From assembly GCA_942492115.1 (NCBI GenBank), contig CALODL010000015.1, forward strand, positions 248,001-312,000: a stretch of 64,000 bases of DNA, written 5' to 3'. The translations under genes and the position numbers were made by a program. The stretch's first letter is position 1, and each line of letters starts with the position of its first letter. The notes beneath the pieces were generated by a model. It made no database searches. It had not been told where the DNA came from and saw nothing but the letters and a program-made list of their open reading frames with translations. This document shows positions 62,345-64,000 of the stretch, piece by piece. The DNA comes from CALODL01 sp942492115 (GTDB lineage: Bacteria; Planctomycetota; Phycisphaerae; UBA1845; CAIVHJ01).

Positions 62345-64000
62345 TCAGTTGTCAAGGATGTTGATGCGCAGCCGCGAGGCGTGCGCCGGATCGTGCAGAA
62401 TGCGGTGGGTGGCCTTGACGAAGTCGGACTCCTCCGCAAGGAAGATGTTGTCGACCCACTTCTGTGGATTGCGGTCCACCAACGGGAACCACGTACTCTG
62501 GACTTGGACCATGATGCGGTGACCGGCCTTGAACGTGTGCAGAACATCCTGCAACGGCACGGTCACCTGTGCCGGATAGCCCGACTGGAACGGCTCCGGG
62601 TTTTCGTAGCTATTGCGGTAGCGTCCTCGAAAAACCTCACTCCGAACCATTTGCTGGTAACCACCCATGTTCCGTTTGTTGTCGGCCGTCGGCGGGACAT
62701 CGGGCGGGTAGACATCGACGAGTTTGACGATCCAGTCGGCGTCGCCCGCTGTTGTCTGGCACCACAGTTCCGCATCGATGGCCCCGGCGATGGTCATGTC
62801 GCTGTCGAGCACGTCCGACTGGAACACCAGCACGTCCGGACGACGGCCCGCGAAACGCTGGTCATCAGTCATGTACTCACGTGCCATTCGCCGCGTGATC
62901 TTTTCGGTGTAGGGCACCGGCTTGTGCGGATCACTGACATACTCGACCCACGGTACCTCAGTGGCGGTTGGGCCTTCGAATGACAGCCCGCCGTGAGCGC
63001 GGAGGAACAGCGACGCCTGGCGCGTATCAACCGGCGGCCAATCGTCGAGTTTTCGCCACTGATTGGACCCGGTTTCAAAAACCAGAGCTTCCGGCAGCTG
63101 ATGTGCGGGGCCTCCCTTGAGATAATGATTGAAGAACGGCCGTTCGATGTGCTCACGATAGTACAGCGAGGTGTTTGCTCCGAAGGTCACGTTGCCTAAG
63201 CGGGCGCCGTCATCTCGCGCCCACCCACCATGGCGCCAAGGCCCCATGACCAGGATGTTGAAACTGTCTGGATTCTTGTCCTCGATCGAAGCGTAGATAT
63301 TCAACGGGCCGTACAGATCTTCGGCGTCATACCAACCGCCGACGGTCATGACCGCTGGTGCAACGTCGTTGAGATGCGGCAGAATGTTGCGCGCCTGCCA
63401 GAAGCCGTCGTAGTTCGGATGGGCCACCATATCGTTCCAGAACGGAATCGCCCCATTGAGATAGTGTTCGTTGGCGTTCTTGAGCGGCCCCATATCGTAG
63501 TAGAACTGGTAGCCATCGGGCGTGCCGTAGTGCACGCCAAGGCCCTGCCTGGTCGTCGTGGGCTCTGGCCGCGGGACGCCAAAAAAAGACAAAAAACCGA
63601 ACGAATGAGGCAGGAAGAACGCCCCGTGATGATGAAAATCATCGAAATACCAGTCTGCGATCGGCGCTTGCGGGGAGACCGCCTTGAGTGCTGGATGGGC
63701 GTCGATCATGCCAGCTGCAGCGTAGAATCCAGGATAGGAGATCCCCCACATGCCCACGCGACCGTTGTGATTATCGATGTGCGCCAGCAACCATTCGATC
63801 GTGTCATACGTATCGGTGCTCTCGTCGACATCTTCATTCCGACGCTTGCCGGCAATGTGCGGCCGCATGTTGACGAACTGCCCCTCGGACATGTAGCAGC
63901 CGCGCACGTCCTGATACACGAAGATGTACCGATCCTGAGCCAGCAGTGCGCTCGGCCCGAGGCTGTTGCGCATGGCCGTGCCGTAGGGCCGACAACTGTA
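62345..64000 (-). CDS. CocE/NonD-family X-Pro dipeptidyl-type hydrolase, 5' partial
   Basis: 551 residues visible; the frame stays open through the window edge (SCRPYGTAMRNSLGPSAL continues the alpha/beta-hydrolase start), so the true N-terminus lies outside. Catalytic triad: nucleophile Ser in RVGMWGISYPGFYAAAGM (G-x-S-Y-x-G), Asp in MTVGGWYDAEDLYGPL, and His in MGPWRHGGW. The C-terminal ~230 residues form the jelly-roll domain of this family (VLVFQSDVLDSDMTIAGAID; VPLQDVLHTFKAGHRIMVQV). Members cleave Xaa-Pro dipeptides or acyl esters such as cocaine and cephalosporin esters. It is first in a two-gene unit with the YfcC-type transporter. The hydrolase class is certain, the substrate is not. 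Confidence 0.9.
   Translation of the reverse strand, partial: YSCRPYGTAMRNSLGPSALLAQDRYIFVYQDVRGCYMSEGQFVNMRPHIAGKRRNEDVDESTDTYDTIEWLLAHIDNHNGRVGMWGISYPGFYAAAGMIDAHPALKAVSPQAPIADWYFDDFHHHGAFFLPHSFGFLSFFGVPRPEPTTTRQGLGVHYGTPDGYQFYYDMGPLKNANEHYLNGAIPFWNDMVAHPNYDGFWQARNILPHLNDVAPAVMTVGGWYDAEDLYGPLNIYASIEDKNPDSFNILVMGPWRHGGWARDDGARLGNVTFGANTSLYYREHIERPFFNHYLKGGPAHQLPEALVFETGSNQWRKLDDWPPVDTRQASLFLRAHGGLSFEGPTATEVPWVEYVSDPHKPVPYTEKITRRMAREYMTDDQRFAGRRPDVLVFQSDVLDSDMTIAGAIDAELWCQTTAGDADWIVKLVDVYPPDVPPTADNKRNMGGYQQMVRSEVFRGRYRNSYENPEPFQSGYPAQVTVPLQDVLHTFKAGHRIMVQVQSTWFPLVDRNPQKWVDNIFLAEESDFVKATHRILHDPAHASRLRINILDN

Overview
The window looks like chromosomal DNA of a planctomycete, probably of the Phycisphaerae or a related uncultured lineage. 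The grounds are several very large, Cys- and Asp-rich secreted proteins, dockerin-type calcium-binding C-termini, a DNRLRE protein with an IPTL-CTERM-like tail, a DUF1573 protein, a GlmU-like protein of the separate 'alternative' type, a small protein with a CPxC...CPxCG zinc ribbon, a fused MFS/spermidine-synthase protein, and high GC. This is inference from gene content. No rRNA, tRNA or CRISPR array was seen.

Bases 1-18100 are a cell-surface/secretome region. It starts with a partial VIT/VWA-type protein and a lipoprotein with TRNG repeats. Next comes a 1346-residue beta-propeller/di-haem/DNRLRE protein. Then follows a tandem array of three dockerin-bearing paralogues (7656-14406), with a truncated copy upstream, a frameshifted dockerin relic downstream, and an IS3-type OrfA remnant at the edge. 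At 15318-18082 two nearly identical small proteins of unknown function flank a DNRLRE/IPTL-CTERM protein and a divergent class III cyclase-like protein.

Bases 18500-36400 are mainly housekeeping: a TPR protein, a LysM L,D-transpeptidase, 5-formyl-THF cyclo-ligase, RarA, GlmS convergent with an alternative GlmU (both hexosamine/UDP-GlcNAc supply), a DUF1573 / tiny membrane protein / glycosyltransferase-like cluster, a primary-type sigma factor, a MATE exporter behind a leader ending in a terminator, a HEAT-repeat protein and a COG2509-type FAD protein.

Bases 36400-53600 hold a translationally coupled run (pdxJ, an SGNH-like protein, dapA, a membrane protein). They also hold a pyruvate phosphate dikinase with a histone-H1-like basic tail, TPR and HEAT proteins, a UbiB-like kinase, a GT2 glycosyltransferase, a periplasmic helical protein coupled to endonuclease V, and prfB with its programmed +1 frameshift.

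Bases 53600-64000 return to exported and membrane proteins: a fused MFS/spermidine synthase, a 981-residue Cys-repeat protein whose last ~290 residues match the end of the 2513-6553 protein, a TVP38-family protein, a zinc-ribbon mini-protein, and a CocE-type peptidase followed by a YfcC-type transporter.

The most unusual items are the small paralogue pair, the basic-tailed dikinase, the LDL-receptor/EGF-like dockerin protein, the shared C-terminal module on two unrelated giant proteins, and two genes with terminator-ended leaders.
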